Of a DNA stretch of 8,152 nt, positions 6,976-8,152 are shown piece after piece. Position 1 is the stretch's first letter. Each line of letters begins with the position of its first letter. A program made the position numbers and the translations under genes. The notes under the pieces were generated by a model, which ran no database searches, had not been told where the DNA came from, and worked only from the letters and a program-made list of their open reading frames with translations. Source of the stretch: Mobilitalea sp. Its GTDB lineage: Bacteria > Bacillota_A > Clostridia > Lachnospirales > Lachnospiraceae. The stretch lies in contig JARKQP010000131.1 in the NCBI GenBank assembly GCA_029974875.1, forward strand, positions 1 through 8,152. Direction: 5' to 3'.

Positions 6976-7866
6976 ATGAAAATGAAAAAGATGAGTAAAT
7001 TTAGCCTGTTTGCAAATGCATTCCTTACCTTAGCGGTGCTGTTTTGTGCAATCCCATTGGTGTTATTGTTGATTTCATCCTTTACGGATAATAACACCCT
7101 TTTATTAAATGGCTATAGCTTCTTCCCAAAGAAAGTAAGCCTTGCAGCCTATAAATACCTATTTCAAAGCAGCGGCCTGATTATGCGGGCCTACGGGATG
7201 TCTTTTGTTGTAACAGCCCTGGGGCTGGCCGTCAGCATTTCGATCACGACCATGCTGGGGTATGCGATTTCGAGGCCGGAGCTTCCGGGGAAGAAGATAC
7301 TAGCATTTTATGTATTCTTTACCATGCTGTTTAATGGCGGGTTAGTGCCAACCTACCTCATGTATACAGGCGTGTTCCACATTAAAAATACGATTATGGC
7401 ATTGCTCATACCAAACCTGCTGGTCAGGGCCTATTATGTCATGCTGATGAGCAGCTATTTTAGGACCAGCCTGCCGGAGGAGGTTTTGGAGGCGGCGATG
7501 ATTGATGGGGCGAAGGAAACCCAGACCTTTTTTAAGATAGCGGTGCCAATGGCGAAGCCGATTATAGCGACAGTCACATTGTTTATCATGATTTTGTACT
7601 GGAATGACTGGCAGAACGGATTGTACTATCTTACTACAAAAACGGAGCTGTTTACGATCCAGAACCTGCTAAATAGAATGATCCAGGAAATACAGTTCCT
7701 GTCGTCGAACATGGCAGCCGGCCAGACTGCAGATTTATCAAGTATACCATCTGGAACAGCCAGAATGGCCATAGCCGTTATCGGTGTGCTGCCAATCGCC
7801 ATACTCTATCCATTTATTCAGAAGAATTTTGTAAAAGGTATCACGATTGGGGCAGTAAAAGGCTAG
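6976..7866 (+). CDS. Carbohydrate ABC transporter permease, LplC/YtcP-like
   Basis: This 296-residue partner permease completes the channel. Predicted helices lie at roughly residues 12-36, 70-97, 108-130, 135-155, 185-208 and 263-282. The EAA loop is canonical, EAAMIDGAKETQTFFKIAVP (Glu172-Ala-Ala, Gly178), and the C-terminal QKNFVKGITIGAVKG is a signature ending of LplC/YtcP-type (MalG-like) permeases. AGGAGGG (6961-6967) lies 8 bases before the ATG, with only 13 bases between this start and the previous stop. It is the last gene of the operon, followed by a terminator at 7929-7975. No ATPase gene follows. In this subfamily the permeases usually use a shared MsmK/MsmX-type ATPase encoded elsewhere, so this is expected and not a defect. 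Confidence 0.94.
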   Translation: MKMKKMSKFSLFANAFLTLAVLFCAIPLVLLLISSFTDNNTLLLNGYSFFPKKVSLAAYKYLFQSSGLIMRAYGMSFVVTALGLAVSISITTMLGYAISRPELPGKKILAFYVFFTMLFNGGLVPTYLMYTGVFHIKNTIMALLIPNLLVRAYYVMLMSSYFRTSLPEEVLEAAMIDGAKETQTFFKIAVPMAKPIIATVTLFIMILYWNDWQNGLYYLTTKTELFTIQNLLNRMIQEIQFLSSNMAAGQTADLSSIPSGTARMAIAVIGVLPIAILYPFIQKNFVKGITIGAVKG

Positions 7867-7928
7867 AATATGGATCCCGGGGCAGGAATGCCTTGGAGGA
7901 TCTAAGAGCCTGTAACCTCAAGGAGGAG

Positions 7929-7975
7929 ACAGCTGTCACATTAGAGAATTACTGTGGCAGCTGTTTTGTTATTTT
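7929..7975 (+). terminator. Rho-independent terminator of the transporter operon
   Basis: ACAGCTGTCACA (7929-7940) pairs with TGTGGCAGCTGT (7953-7964) over 12 bp with a single G-T wobble. The loop is 12 bases and a T-rich run (TTTTGTTATTTT, 7964-7975) follows. It lies 62 bases after the second permease stop and should end the three-gene transcript. Between the stop and the stem are two SD-like sequences (TTGGAGGA near 7893 and AAGGAGGA near 7920) with no usable start after them. They could be chance or a trace of a lost downstream gene. Confidence 0.85.
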
Positions 7976-7988
7976 GGGGGTCGGATAT

Positions 7989-8091
7989 ATGATATAATGT
8001 CGACAGACGTTATATCATGGCACCGGAGCGGAGCGTAGTGCGCATCCCTGGCACGAAGTGCCATATCATGTGGTTTGTACATGATATAATG
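7989..8091. repeat. Cluster of three hairpins with repeated ATGATATAATG (REP-like)
   Basis: Hairpin 1 pairs 7989-8001 with 8006-8018 (13 bp, one G-T wobble, 4-base loop). Hairpin 2 pairs TGGCAC (8049-8054) with GTGCCA (8058-8063) around GAA. Hairpin 3 pairs ATATCATGT (8063-8071) with ACATGATAT (8079-8087) around 7 bases. ATGATATAATG occurs as a direct repeat at 7989-7999 and 8081-8091, bracketing the cluster, and its inverse core TATATCATGGCAC appears at 8011-8023. Between hairpins 1 and 2 is a GC-rich GGAGCGGAGCG stretch. This looks like a genomic palindromic repeat element of the REP type or a non-autonomous mobile repeat. There is no ORF in it. Confidence 0.65.
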
Positions 8092-8152
8092 ATTCTTATT
8101 GATAGGTGGGTAGGATTTAGGTAGTGAGGTGAGTGCGAGTGCATCTGTATGC
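8092..8152. other. Right-edge sequence, no gene seen
   Basis: The stretch after the hairpin cluster is GT-rich (for example GGTGGGTAGG and GTGAGGTGAGTG) with no hairpin, promoter or reading frame that I can support. A gene could begin just beyond the window. Confidence 0.3.

Noticed and set aside
7976..8091. CRISPR-like array from the repeated ATGATATAATG
   Set aside because: Only two direct copies of 11 bases with a 92-base offset and internal hairpins. No regular repeat-spacer layout and no cas genes.

Overview
The window looks like a Gram-positive Firmicute, most likely a gut-type Clostridia/Lachnospiraceae genome. The evidence is moderate A+T content, strong GGAGG-type ribosome binding sites, a lipobox substrate-binding lipoprotein, and a YesM/YesN-style two-component system beside an LplABC/YtcQ-YteP-YtcP-style carbohydrate ABC transporter. 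Everything recognisable lies on the + strand. The genus is inference.

Left end (1-376): no supported gene. It holds a rho-independent terminator at 105-137 that closes whatever lies upstream, then A+T-rich DNA. At 377-646 is an N-terminal stub of a DUF4038/GH140-like (apiosidase-like) glycoside hydrolase, about 89 codons of a protein that normally has more than 400. The rest is absent, and a sensor kinase begins 53 bases later.

Regulators (700-4185): a YesM-type membrane histidine kinase and a YesN-type response regulator (REC plus C-terminal AraC HTH). The kinase ORF ends at a TGA (2350-2352), but the same frame continues for 32 more codons that encode exactly the expected end of the ATPase domain. 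The TGA stands where the family has Arg (NVKQ-R-LKLIY), so one CGA-to-TGA change would explain it. The response regulator looks intact.

Intergenic 4186-4463: a 94-base near-perfect inverted repeat (MITE-like, or a large hairpin). It is followed by a candidate promoter with two 15-bp direct repeats 21 bp apart, the second overlapping the -35. This is the arrangement expected for an AraC-type activator, plausibly the adjacent response regulator.

Transporter operon (4464-7866): a solute-binding lipoprotein with a DUF3502-like C-terminus and two six-helix permeases with EAA loops, tightly spaced and closed by a clear terminator at 7929-7975. No ATPase gene is present; in this transporter family the ATPase is commonly shared and encoded elsewhere. 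Right end (7976-8152): a cluster of three hairpins with a repeated ATGATATAATG motif (REP-like), and no gene.

In an intact system the kinase would sense an extracellular sugar cue and phosphorylate the regulator, which would activate the transporter operon, while the hydrolase processed the imported glycan. Here the enzyme is deleted and the kinase is truncated, while regulator, operator, transporter and terminator look sound. The locus therefore appears partly decayed. I see no evidence for a wholly new type of system.
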